22,861 nt of DNA, taken from Gemmatimonadota bacterium (GTDB lineage Bacteria; Gemmatimonadota; Gemmatimonadetes; Gemmatimonadales; GWC2-71-9). The translations under genes were made by a program, and so were the position numbers. The notes beneath the pieces were generated by a model that did not search any database, was not told where the DNA came from, and was given only the letters and a program-made list of their open reading frames with translations. The DNA is taken from assembly GCA_025360265.1 (NCBI GenBank), contig JANYCP010000229.1, positions 1 through 22,861 on the forward strand. Reading direction: 5' to 3'. Shown one piece after another: positions 1-6,811 of the stretch. How positions within the stretch are numbered: position 1 is the stretch's first letter; each line of letters opens with the position of its first letter.

Positions 1-971
1 GCGAGCCATTTGGTGAGCCGTTGACCACCAACTGAATCGCGCACGTTCGCGGAATCGATCCACGCACGATACAGTGGCAGTGTCTTGAGGTAGGTCAGAT
101 ACCGCGGATAGGTGGCCGCATCTTTCCCATCAAGAATTTCCACGGCGGTCTTGACCGTGGCGTTGACGAACCCGTTCCAGATTCGCTTACCAAACGCAGC
201 CGTGGCGAGTTGCGGCGCACCGAGATATCCGGGCCAGCTCTCCGTTCGCGCCACAGCAAAGGCCCCGTCATAGCTTGCACCAGACACTGACTTGGCTTGG
301 CGGAAATCGCGGGCAACCAGGTCTGGTCGGAGGTATAGCATGAGGCTGTGTTCGTCCATACCGGCGTGCAGCGACAGTCCATCTGCCGCCTTCTCCGCCG
401 GCGTCATGACCGACATCGCGCCGCCCCAGCCACCGAGCACGGGCATGAGCCCCCACAAGTTGACCATCGTGCCGCCATAGGTGTCGTGAAAGAAGTCTGC
501 GGCATCGTCCAGAGCGCCGATGTGCAACGGTGAGCCGTGCACATGCACCACCATCAGCCAACGGAACCCCTGTTCGCCCAGCTCACTGGCAAGATCAACG
601 AACGCAGCGCGCAGTGTCGACGGTCGGACAGCGAACGTGCCGGGAAACACGAACTGTCGCCCAATCTCGTTCGATCCGCTCGCACCCGCCGAAATCGGCG
701 GAAAGACGAGGACCGCCCATGTAGGGCGCTGCTTGACGATTGTCGTCGCGAGCTCTGCCGTCAGTCGTGCGCTCAGGATCCCATCGGTGAACGCTGGCAG
801 GTAGGGCCCGTGCTCCTCCAGCATACCGCCCTGGAGAATTACGACGGTCCGGTTTCGGTCAAGTGCGCGAATCTGCCGCGTGTTGAGATCGGCGACGTGC
901 AACACTTGAGACGACAATGCGGGCGCAAACAAAAGGCACCCGGCCGCAACGACTGCTACTCGATGTCTCAT
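1..971 (-). CDS. Exported creatininase-family amidohydrolase (3' end outside window)
   Basis: The reading frame starts at ATG 971 after a G-rich stretch that may act as ribosome binding site, and stays open to the window edge (323 codons seen). Residues 1-22 look like a signal peptide ending A-L-S-S-Q. Residues 48-59 (GGMLEEHGPYLP) match the metal-binding motif of the creatininase family (PF02633, which includes creatinine amidohydrolase and MftE). By alignment with known creatininase ligands, E52, H54, D63 and H145 (in VHVHGS) would bind metal; the glutamate two residues after that histidine is not conserved here. A later HAGMDEHSLML segment matches the family's H-A-G-x-x-E-T-S region. Family members hydrolyse cyclic or linear amides, usually in the cytoplasm; export would be unusual. 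The substrate cannot be predicted. Confidence 0.85.
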   Translation of the reverse strand, partial: MRHRVAVVAAGCLLFAPALSSQVLHVADLNTRQIRALDRNRTVVILQGGMLEEHGPYLPAFTDGILSARLTAELATTIVKQRPTWAVLVFPPISAGASGSNEIGRQFVFPGTFAVRPSTLRAAFVDLASELGEQGFRWLMVVHVHGSPLHIGALDDAADFFHDTYGGTMVNLWGLMPVLGGWGGAMSVMTPAEKAADGLSLHAGMDEHSLMLYLRPDLVARDFRQAKSVSGASYDGAFAVARTESWPGYLGAPQLATAAFGKRIWNGFVNATVKTAVEILDGKDAATYPRYLTYLKTLPLYRAWIDSANVRDSVGGQRLTKWL

Positions 972-1102
972 CCCACCCCCTTGGCACTCCAAACAGGCGA
1001 TACGTGATGACGGCGTGGCCTCGATCGACCGCGGTGCGCACGGAAATGGGGTTCGCCGATTTAGCGCCGCGATTGAAGTCTGGATGCATGGTATCTGGTC
1101 TC

Positions 1103-1523
1103 CTAGACCCGCCGGGTCGCCGAATCATACGCTTGCAATAAGCGCACGAGCGAAGGCTTCTCCAAGATCAGGTGTTTGCTGAGGCCCCACGGGCTGCGGC
1201 CCTTCTGGTACTTGAAGTCGACCCACTTGGTCCGGGGCTTCGAATGACGAAAGGTTTCCCAGAGCATCGGGAGATAGTCGGCATCGGGACCAAGTCCGAC
1301 GATAATGCCTGATACTGACCCGCTCGGGATCACCGCGCCGAAAACGGTAGGTGATCTACAGTGAGCGCCGCTTGCCGGCACACCGGCGGCGAAGCACCTG
1401 CTGGTCCCATCCACTTGGCGCCGGTTCATCCCAGATGAAAGCTGCAATGCTGCGAGAGTAACAGACCGTCAACCACGCTGGCCCGTCACCACACGAAGGA
1501 CATTGCCACCAGTATCTGGCCAT
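1103..1523 (-). pseudogene. Decayed zinc-ribbon protein gene (internal stop plus frameshift)
   Basis: From ATG 1523 the frame reads MARYWWQCPSCGDG, a plausible zinc-ribbon start, and continues through AFIWDEPAPSGWDQQVL to a TAG at 1356-1358. Past the stop the same frame resumes with ITYRFRRGDPERVS. The coherent protein then switches frame near 1300-1330 into GIIVGLGPDADYLPMLWET and KWVDFKYQKGRSPWGL, ending at a TAG at 1103-1105. The protein-like quality of both halves and their order suggest one ancestral gene of about 140 codons with one nonsense mutation and one indel. I believe I have seen intact proteins of this shape but cannot name the family. Sequencing error is an alternative, though it would need two separate errors. 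The 131 bases down to the creatininase start hold a short GACCC/GGGTC hairpin overlapping the stop and nothing else I can support. Confidence 0.55.
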
Positions 1524-1617
1524 GAGTGCCGCCCCCCGGACGAGTAATTGCGCGTCCGAGGGCCCAACGCGATAGGGCATCGACCGGGTTCCTCTCCCGC
1601 CAAACCGCCAAACGCGG

Positions 1618-2523
1618 CTATTGTGGCGGCGTGAACCTCACCGTGTGCTCGATAAGGTCTCGAACCGGCACTCCCTTGATTTGTGCCGGCGTGTACGTAC
1701 ATGACAGGATCGCATTGATCGCCGGTTGTTCGAACGCCTTATTGGTGCTGCTCACGATCTTGACGCTCGATGCCTCCGCCTTTCCGTCGAGGGCAACGAC
1801 GTAGCTCAGGTGGACTGAACCGCTGACGCCAACTGCTCGAAGCTCGGGCGGGTAAGCGGGAGCGCCACACGCAACCACCACTACCGGAACATCCACCTTT
1901 GCATCGGTGAACTCGGGGCCGGTGGCAACCGCCGCGGCATTGCCCGAAGGCGCTCCCTCGCGTTCAGCGCGAACCGCCAGAATGAGCGTCTGCTGCACGG
2001 CGGTACCGCGCGCACCCCCGGTTCTCGTGGCGAGCTGTGTGTTCCCCAGCACCACCGCGTGACCGTAGGAAACCTCAACACTGGTGCTGAAAAGCGTTGT
2101 ACTCGGCGTCGTCACGCCGGGCTTCGGCATGGCCGAGAGCGAGACATTCATGCGCACGGTCTGCAGCGTCGTACTATCGATCATGACACTCAGCCGGTAC
2201 GTCTCGCCATCACCAATGAGGAACTGCGTTGCCATCGTCGTCCCGTTGGGCGAATTCCTGATAACGGCTGGTCGTTCCATCATCACAGCCGTTTGCGACA
2301 GCAAACGGTATCCCGGAAATCGGAAGAGATCTTTCAATACCGCATCGATCGCCGTGATTGCCGGGTCGACCGTACTGGTGTTGGTCGCCGCGATGAGCTG
2401 AAAGCGGAGCAGTACTCCTTCGTCCTGCGTCGTCGCGTGTTTGGGCTGCCCGCCCTGGGCACGGGCAGGCACCGCACTGATGACGGACGCGCACGCGACC
2501 AAGGCCACGTAAAGTGCTCGCAT
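1618..2523 (-). CDS. Exported TonB C-terminal-domain protein
   Basis: The protein has 301 residues from ATG 2523. Residues 1-23 form a typical signal peptide ending A-R-A-Q. The last 80 residues (from PAYPPELRAVGVSGSVHLSY to the end) match the TonB C-terminal fold, with the usual Y-P-x-x-L-R and G-x-V-x-L-x-Y-x-V motifs. In TonB and TolA-like proteins this domain contacts outer-membrane receptors. Here there is neither an N-terminal membrane anchor nor a proline-rich spacer, so energy transduction in the classical sense is doubtful. The middle (residues about 35-200) is an unrecognised beta-rich region. The alternative ATG at 2535 overlaps the stop of the sigma-like gene (TAATG); I prefer 2523 because GGAG lies 6 nt upstream and the signal peptide then begins cleanly. 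It is probably cotranscribed with that gene. Confidence 0.8.
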   Translation of the reverse strand: MRALYVALVACASVISAVPARAQGGQPKHATTQDEGVLLRFQLIAATNTSTVDPAITAIDAVLKDLFRFPGYRLLSQTAVMMERPAVIRNSPNGTTMATQFLIGDGETYRLSVMIDSTTLQTVRMNVSLSAMPKPGVTTPSTTLFSTSVEVSYGHAVVLGNTQLATRTGGARGTAVQQTLILAVRAEREGAPSGNAAAVATGPEFTDAKVDVPVVVVACGAPAYPPELRAVGVSGSVHLSYVVALDGKAEASSVKIVSSTNKAFEQPAINAILSCTYTPAQIKGVPVRDLIEHTVRFTPPQ

Positions 2524-2529
2524 AGTGTT

Positions 2530-2533
2530 CTCC
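2530..2533 (-). promoter_or_regulatory. Shine-Dalgarno GGAG for the TonB-C gene
   Basis: GGAG on the minus strand lies 6 nt before ATG 2523. It lies inside the last codons and overlap zone of the upstream sigma-like gene and supports the internal start over the ATG at 2535. Confidence 0.5.
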
Positions 2534-2534
2534 A

Positions 2535-3266
2535 TTAGTAGATCCAGACCACTGAAATGTTCGGGTCCTGTGTCTTGAATACGATCGCATTGCGTCCGGG
2601 AGGGACTTTCACACTGGTGACCGCGATGGGTGAGGCGAACGCGGCGTCTATCGAGGCCTGCAGCGCGTCGCGGCGCGCGTCACGTCGGATGTGAATCACC
2701 AGCATGAGCAGAGCGGCCGCAACGACCGGCACGAGGCCGAACCCGACAGTGCGCATCGCCGAACGTCGCTGGCGCGCCGGCGCCTCGGTCCGGGCTGCTG
2801 CGAACACCTTCGACGCAACCGCATGGGGCGCCTGACGCGGCGGCAATTCCTTCACGCAGGCATGGACCGCGGCCGCCAAACGTTGCGCATCTCCCTCATC
2901 ATGCGGCTGTACGACCGCCGTCACGCGTTCCGTCGAGTTGTTCCATGTTGCCAGCGCCGCCAACCGCCGATCCCGAGTGCGTCGGACTTCAAAGCCGAGG
3001 TTGTAGGTGATCCGATACAGCCAGGTCGAGAACTTCGCCGCGCCGCGATAGTCGCCCAAACTGCGATACGCCCGCATCCAGACGGCCTGCGCCAAGTCCT
3101 CGGCATCGTCGAGATCGCCGACGGCAACGATGGCCCACCGGATCACCGAAGCGTGGTGGCAGCGCACCAACTCCTCGAACGCTGCGGCGTCACCCGACGC
3201 CGCGCGCGCAGCCAGGTCAACCGACTCGGCGTCGATGATCACTGCGATGTTGCTGGGTGCATGCAT
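2535..3266 (-). CDS. Sigma-70 region 2 protein fused to a membrane anti-sigma-like C-terminus
   Basis: This is a 243-residue continuous frame. Residues about 29-103 are an ECF-type sigma region 2: DDAEDLAQAVWMRAY and FSTWLYRITYNLGFEVRR carry the core-binding and -10 recognition helices. Residues 129-145 (RLAAAVHACVKELPPRQ) look like the start of region 4, but the helix-turn-helix is missing. The sequence instead passes at residue 146 into APHAVASKVFAAARTEAPARQ, a basic linker, a membrane segment at about 174-193 (GFGLVPVVAAALLMLVI) and a tail ending DPNISVVWIY, as in small membrane proteins often encoded just after ECF sigma genes. The simplest reading is an in-frame deletion joining a sigma gene to its downstream partner. 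Without region 4, normal -35 recognition is unlikely. The start ATG has only a weak ribosome site (GATCGG). It lies 42 nt after the lipoprotein gene. Confidence 0.75.
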   Translation of the reverse strand: MHAPSNIAVIIDAESVDLAARAASGDAAAFEELVRCHHASVIRWAIVAVGDLDDAEDLAQAVWMRAYRSLGDYRGAAKFSTWLYRITYNLGFEVRRTRDRRLAALATWNNSTERVTAVVQPHDEGDAQRLAAAVHACVKELPPRQAPHAVASKVFAAARTEAPARQRRSAMRTVGFGLVPVVAAALLMLVIHIRRDARRDALQASIDAAFASPIAVTSVKVPPGRNAIVFKTQDPNISVVWIY

Positions 3267-3308
3267 CCGATCGTAAGACCGGATGAGGGTGGGGAATGTT
3301 CACTTCGT

Positions 3309-3686
3309 TCAATTCGGCTGAAGGGCGATCTCAAGCGTCTTGAGGATCGGCCGGGGGCAATCCCCGCCGGTGTGTTCCAGGCGCAACCCCGTCGAATCCC
3401 ATGACCTGAACCCAACCCGCTGGACGTGCATACTGGCGATCGACCCGTGTGCCCAGCCTTCACAGTTCTCCACGCCGTCCGAGACGCCACAGCTCAGCGC
3501 GCGGGCCTCGCCACTGCTGGTGACGGTGCCGGTGACACCGGCAAGACGGTCGCCCGTCTGCGCGGATCGCACATGAAATACGAATGCCGGCGGATCATCC
3601 GTGATGCAAGAGTAGCCGGAGCCGCAGCCGGCCAAGAGCAGGGCCGAAGCGAGGGCAAGCAGCGGCGGCGAGCTTCTCACGGCCAC
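3309..3686 (-). CDS. Small hypothetical lipoprotein
   Basis: The product has 125 residues and starts at GTG 3686, overlapping the end of the preceding propeller gene by 10 nt; a second GTG lies two codons later. A hydrophobic stretch ends in a clear lipobox (LLLAGC), so Cys21 should be lipidated and the protein anchored to a membrane. The mature part (FVFHVRSAQTGDRLAGVTGTV) resembles short carboxypeptidase-regulatory-like or Ig-like beta domains, and the tail (FRSWDSTGLRLEH...LKTLEIALQ) fits the last strands of such a fold. There are four further cysteines. I do not recognise a specific family. The overlap suggests translational coupling to the propeller gene. Confidence 0.75.
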   Translation of the reverse strand: MAVRSSPPLLALASALLLAGCGSGYSCITDDPPAFVFHVRSAQTGDRLAGVTGTVTSSGEARALSCGVSDGVENCEGWAHGSIASMHVQRVGFRSWDSTGLRLEHTGGDCPRPILKTLEIALQPN

Positions 3687-4726
3687 GGATGCCTTGTCAG
3701 ATGCTCAATTCCGCTATCGTCTGCATTCACAACGTAGACGGAGTGCGCGCCGAATCCGACGATACGGGAATTCTGAGGCATCAGAATCTGACGCTCACGA
3801 ATGCCTTGGCGATTGACAACATCGTAAAGCGGCGTCGGGAAATCGGCGGTCGGCGTTCTGCGGACGAGCAACCGTCCATCCATCGTGACCATTGGCGGCC
3901 ACCCGGCGGTAACTGGCGGAATCGTTGTCGGCCAATCGGTAATCGCGCCGCGCTTCTTTGCCGCATCGCTGCGCCGATCGAGAAATGCTTGGCGCTCGCG
4001 CGCATCCATCTTGACCACTGGTGTTGAAATCGGGTGCCCAACGATCCAGCGATCATCAGGCGATCGCCAATCCACCCGGTACGGCGCGCCTCGAAGCACA
4101 GCCACCCAGCCGTCGAGCGCGAGCACCGCCTGATCATATACGGTGTAAATGGGCCGCTGCTCGCCGCGGGGGAGCGACGCGGCGGCCACGGAACCAAGTC
4201 TGCTGATCGTATCACTCGTGCCCGTGGATACCGCCACTCGCACAAGGAATGCGGAGTCCTCCGCTGATCCGCGCGGTGAACGTGCGCTGATCGTCGTCAA
4301 CACATGGCCATCGCGGTCGAATCCGTACGGAAAGGGCACCGCCTTGATCACCGGCGCATCCGGCGCGAGTGTGCCGACGATCTTGTCGCCGTCAAAGAGC
4401 GTCCACCGTGTCCCGGGCATGCCCAACATGATGCTCTGGTTTCCTGCAGCCGCTGCGAGCGGCAGTGCCATGCGGTATTCAAGTGGACCATCGCCGACTC
4501 GACCGATTGCCGTGACACGGCCGGTCGTGAGGTCGGCGACAACGACTTTGCTTTCAATGCGATCCGTGATCAGCACCCGTCCATCGCTGAGTTCCCGCAC
4601 CGAACTCAGTTCGCTGAACTCCTGAGCGAGCTTCGCGTTCGCGGGAGCGAGGGAGGCTGGCCGTTGCGCGCTGGCGGGAATCACCAATTGGAACGCCAGC
4701 AAGGTGCCGATGACGAATCGGGTCAA
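3677..4726 (-). CDS. Secreted 6-bladed beta-propeller protein
   Basis: The product has 349 residues. A signal peptide (residues 1-20, ending A-S-A-Q) precedes repeated propeller-blade sequences such as SSVRELSDGRVLITDRIESKVVVAD, IGRVGDGPLEYR and DGRLLVRRTP. The GxxGxGPxEY element is a hallmark of the 6-bladed beta-propeller group common in Bacteroidota and Gemmatimonadota, whose functions are mostly unknown. Translation starts at TTG 4726, overlapping the TGA of the Clp N-domain gene as TTGA, with GGAGG 7 nt upstream. This arrangement implies coupling to the Clp N-domain gene and is why the rare TTG start is preferred. It belongs to the same general family as the three propeller genes at 8419-11834, but lacks the V-R-D-S-A-G opening. 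Confidence 0.85.
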   Translation of the reverse strand: MTRFVIGTLLAFQLVIPASAQRPASLAPANAKLAQEFSELSSVRELSDGRVLITDRIESKVVVADLTTGRVTAIGRVGDGPLEYRMALPLAAAAGNQSIMLGMPGTRWTLFDGDKIVGTLAPDAPVIKAVPFPYGFDRDGHVLTTISARSPRGSAEDSAFLVRVAVSTGTSDTISRLGSVAAASLPRGEQRPIYTVYDQAVLALDGWVAVLRGAPYRVDWRSPDDRWIVGHPISTPVVKMDARERQAFLDRRSDAAKKRGAITDWPTTIPPVTAGWPPMVTMDGRLLVRRTPTADFPTPLYDVVNRQGIRERQILMPQNSRIVGFGAHSVYVVNADDSGIEHLTRHPWP

Positions 4727-5169
4727 CGTGCGTCCTCCACCGTACCGAGTGCAACAGCCACCAACGCGTCCGTGACTCCAGCGTGTGTTAGCACCTGTGC
4801 CCCAATTCCCTTCCCCTCACGAACGAGGCCGAGCAGCAGGTGCTGCGTACCGACCGGGGCGCGTTTGTCCTCGCGCGCGCACTGCATCGCGAGTTCGAGA
4901 ACCCGCATGACTCGCGATGTGTAGGGACGTCCTGTTCCTGTCGGTACGGTTGAGGCTCCCGGCTTGACGATCGATTTGATTTGCGTTTCGATGCTGCCGG
5001 TGTCGCTGCCCAACTTGGTCAAGAGGCTTGCAGCGGCACTGTCATGATCGTGAAGCAATGCAAGTAGAACGTGCTCAGCGCCGACGTATTCATGCCCGAG
5101 TGCCGCCGCTTCGTCGCCGCCAGCATGCAGAGCCCTGCGGGTGCGATTGGTAAAGTTGTAGCCGTCCAT
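4723..5169 (-). CDS. Stand-alone Clp N-domain (Clp R) protein
   Basis: The product has 148 residues with two Clp-N repeats and no ATPase domain. Repeat 1 covers about residues 5-65 (FTNRTRRALHAGGDEAAALGHEYVGAEHVLLALL) and repeat 2 about 82-145 (RVMRVLELAMQCARED... VGTQHLLLGLVREGKGIGAQVL). The G-H-x-Y-V-G-x-E-H and G-T-Q-H-L-L-L-G motifs are typical of ClpC and ClpA N-domains, which bind adaptors and substrates. A free N-domain might act as an adaptor or decoy for a full-length Clp ATPase encoded elsewhere; that is inference. The start at 5169 is chosen because GGAGG lies 6 nt upstream; the longer frame to 5241 adds 24 residues without family similarity. Its stop overlaps the TTG start of the exported propeller gene, an odd pairing of cytoplasmic and exported products. 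Confidence 0.9.
   Translation of the reverse strand: MDGYNFTNRTRRALHAGGDEAAALGHEYVGAEHVLLALLHDHDSAAASLLTKLGSDTGSIETQIKSIVKPGASTVPTGTGRPYTSRVMRVLELAMQCAREDKRAPVGTQHLLLGLVREGKGIGAQVLTHAGVTDALVAVALGTVEDAR
4734..4738 (-). promoter_or_regulatory. Shine-Dalgarno GGAGG deciding the TTG start of the propeller gene
   Basis: GGAGG on the minus strand lies 7 nt before the TTG codon at 4724-4726, within the last codons of the Clp N-domain gene. No ATG or GTG in frame nearby would retain the whole signal peptide, so this site supports the TTG initiation codon. Confidence 0.6.
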
Positions 5170-5175
5170 TTTCAG

Positions 5176-5180
5176 CCTCC
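5176..5180 (-). promoter_or_regulatory. Shine-Dalgarno GGAGG for the Clp N-domain gene
   Basis: GGAGG on the minus strand is 6 nt upstream of ATG 5169 and selects the 148-codon form over longer in-frame starts. Confidence 0.65.
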
Positions 5181-5276
5181 ACGCTTGGGTGCGGTGTATC
5201 CAAGCTACCGGCTGCGGATGGCGGCGTGCTTGCGGTGCCATTACGCAACGATGACAACGCGATTCAGTTGCGGGAC

Positions 5277-5642
5277 CTACCCCAAGACGATGTCGGCAAT
5301 AAACGCCAACGCCTCAGTCGCCAACCCAGCGATCTCGACATCTCTGGACGGCTTCCGCAGCGGCGGCGGCTGGGCGACACCCGCAAGGCGCACCAGTCGG
5401 CCGTGGCAACCGAGACATCGCCACTCCTCGCCGCGATCAGTCGCGCCCATGCGTGTGAGGATCCGATCGTCGCAGTCCGGACAGAACAGTGGTGTACCTG
5501 ATCTGGTGGTCGTGCGGTTAGCTGTCGGACACTCCGACTCGGCGCGCCAAGCGATTGAGCAGTGGGCGCAACAGTAAACCTTCTGGTCGCTCACGTCGAC
5601 CAGTTCGAGACGACGGAAACAGAGTGGACAGTTTCTTGGCAC
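5277..5642 (-). CDS. Zinc-ribbon protein with four CxxC pairs
   Basis: The product has 121 residues from GTG 5642, with AGAGG 5 nt upstream. Four CxxC pairs occur at residues 5-8, 25-28, 54-57 and 76-79, and would form two zinc ribbons (pairs 1+2 and 3+4). The first pair sits right at the N-terminus (MPRNCPLC). The C-terminus (residues 100-121) is a hydrophobic helix-like segment (VEIAGLATEALAFIADIVL). There is no signal peptide. Such proteins may bind nucleic acids or act as protein scaffolds, but no family is recognised. It is separated from the Clp N-domain gene by 107 bases in which I see no clear terminator or promoter. Confidence 0.7.
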   Translation of the reverse strand: MPRNCPLCFRRLELVDVSDQKVYCCAHCSIAWRAESECPTANRTTTRSGTPLFCPDCDDRILTRMGATDRGEEWRCLGCHGRLVRLAGVAQPPPLRKPSRDVEIAGLATEALAFIADIVLG

Positions 5643-5675
5643 TGGACCTCTGTTGGGGGGAACAACCCACAGGCT

Positions 5676-6053
5676 TCAGGGGCGAGTCTTGTTCCACAAC
5701 GGATTCGTGCATCCACCGGTCGCGACTGGCATCCGCTCGACCAGTGCGGATTCCAATCGGCCGATCGGCATCCGATCCTGTTTGGTGGAATCCGGTACGA
5801 AGACCGGCATTGGACAGGTCATCGTTCCCACTTGATTGCGCGGGAGATCGGCCAAGCGGGCATCAGGCGGTGGCGCCGTCCAAGTGCGCGGGGACAACGT
5901 GGTCTTCGCGCTCGGCTTGAACAATGGCGACATTGAAACGGAGTCACGCAGCGGCCAACCCGGTACTCTGATACCGACCTGCGCAGCGGCGCTTGCGCCG
6001 ACCATCGACAGCATGGCCACGATCGCCAGGATTGGTCGCTTGGGTGGCTTCAT
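5676..6053 (-). CDS. Small exported hypothetical protein
   Basis: The product has 125 residues from ATG 6053, which overlaps the TGA of the ABC ATPase gene (ATGA). Residues 1-25 form a signal peptide (KRPILAIVAMLSMVGASAAAQ). The mature part is proline-rich with no recognised domain; the C-terminal half contains TMTCPMPVFVPDS and RMPVATGGCTNPL, two cysteine-containing M-P-V segments that could form a disulfide. A longer frame up to 6149 adds 32 residues before the signal peptide and is rejected because it would bury the export signal. Tight coupling to the ABC ATPase suggests it may be made together with the transporter module, possibly as an exported partner; this is inference. Confidence 0.65.
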   Translation of the reverse strand: MKPPKRPILAIVAMLSMVGASAAAQVGIRVPGWPLRDSVSMSPLFKPSAKTTLSPRTWTAPPPDARLADLPRNQVGTMTCPMPVFVPDSTKQDRMPIGRLESALVERMPVATGGCTNPLWNKTRP

Positions 6054-6811
6054 TCCCGAAAGGTACCGCGTTCCCCGGCAGCCGGAACGAAACCCGCAGC
6101 CAGGCGGGCGGCCCGTGCCGCACCCAGGTAGGTGGCAGCAAACCGCCAATTGGACGCTGCGGTCCCAGGACTTCCGAGTTCGTACGTCGTCCCGTCAGTA
6201 CACCACACAACCGAATCAGCGAGATCAAACAAGTCCTCAACGTCCTGACCAGTGACAACGACAGCGCAGCCCCGCGATGCCATGTACTGAAGCACCTTGG
6301 CGATCAGCGTTCGATCACGCGGATCGATGTGCCGAAGCGGCTCATCAGCGAGCAAGCATTCAGGCTTTCTTGCGACGGCCGTCGCGACCTCGACGCGGCG
6401 GCGCTCACCGGTCGACAGATCGCCACACCGCCGATCGAGGAACGGCGCGACATCACAGACCTGGGCGGCTGCGTCTGCGCCGCCACTCCCGAACTGCCGA
6501 GCGACTGCGCTCAGATGTTGACGCACAGTACGACTCGGCGACAGCAGATCTCGATCAGGGAGATAGTAGAGCCCTTGCCGGGCGAGGGTGTGCCAAGTCG
6601 GGCGGAGATACGCTCGCCCCTTGAACGTGACGATGCCGTCACCTGCTTCAAGTGCACCGACAGCGATGTTGAGCAACGTAGACTTGCCGCATCCGTTGCG
6701 ACCGACCAAGAAAGCGATCTGGCCAGCGTATGCACGCAGTGTTGCTGCCGTAAGCACTGACCGTCCGCCGAATGCTTTGCCAATGCTGTCGGCGCGGAGA
6801 ACCAATGTCAT
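6050..6811 (-). CDS. ABC transporter ATP-binding protein with atypical Q-loop and H-switch
   Basis: The product has 253 residues. Walker A is G37-R-N-G-C-G-K-S-T45, the signature is LSTGE at 132-136 followed by RRRVEVATAVARKP, and Walker B is CLLADEP at 152-158 with catalytic E157. The Q-loop position reads YYLPDRDLLS (residues 82-91) with no glutamine, and the H-switch reads VVVTGQD (184-190) with Gln189 where histidine is normal. The core fold is like LptB or LivF-type ATPases. The C-terminal residues after 205 (CTDGTTYELGSP...FAATYLG) form an extension specific to this subfamily. The start ATG overlaps the stop of the membrane-protein gene (ATGA), and its own stop overlaps the exported-protein start. 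The transported substrate is unknown. The H-switch substitution predicts altered hydrolysis. Confidence 0.9.
   Translation of the reverse strand: MTLVLRADSIGKAFGGRSVLTAATLRAYAGQIAFLVGRNGCGKSTLLNIAVGALEAGDGIVTFKGRAYLRPTWHTLARQGLYYLPDRDLLSPSRTVRQHLSAVARQFGSGGADAAAQVCDVAPFLDRRCGDLSTGERRRVEVATAVARKPECLLADEPLRHIDPRDRTLIAKVLQYMASRGCAVVVTGQDVEDLFDLADSVVWCTDGTTYELGSPGTAASNWRFAATYLGAARAARLAAGFVPAAGERGTFRE

Noticed and set aside
537..1007. 156-codon plus-strand frame, starting MHMHHHQP
   Set aside because: It is antisense to the creatininase gene, has no domain-like features and is rich in Arg/Pro/Cys as expected of a shadow frame.
859..1128. 89-codon minus-strand frame overlapping the creatininase start
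   Set aside because: Most of it lies in the wrong frame of the creatininase gene; the part before 972 shows no recognisable domain and no separate ribosome site.
3277..3301. GAAC-N17-GGTC on the minus strand before the sigma-like gene, resembling an ECF autoregulatory promoter
   Set aside because: The protein lacks region 4, so it could hardly recognise GAAC; the start would be almost leaderless and the hexamers are short enough to occur by chance.
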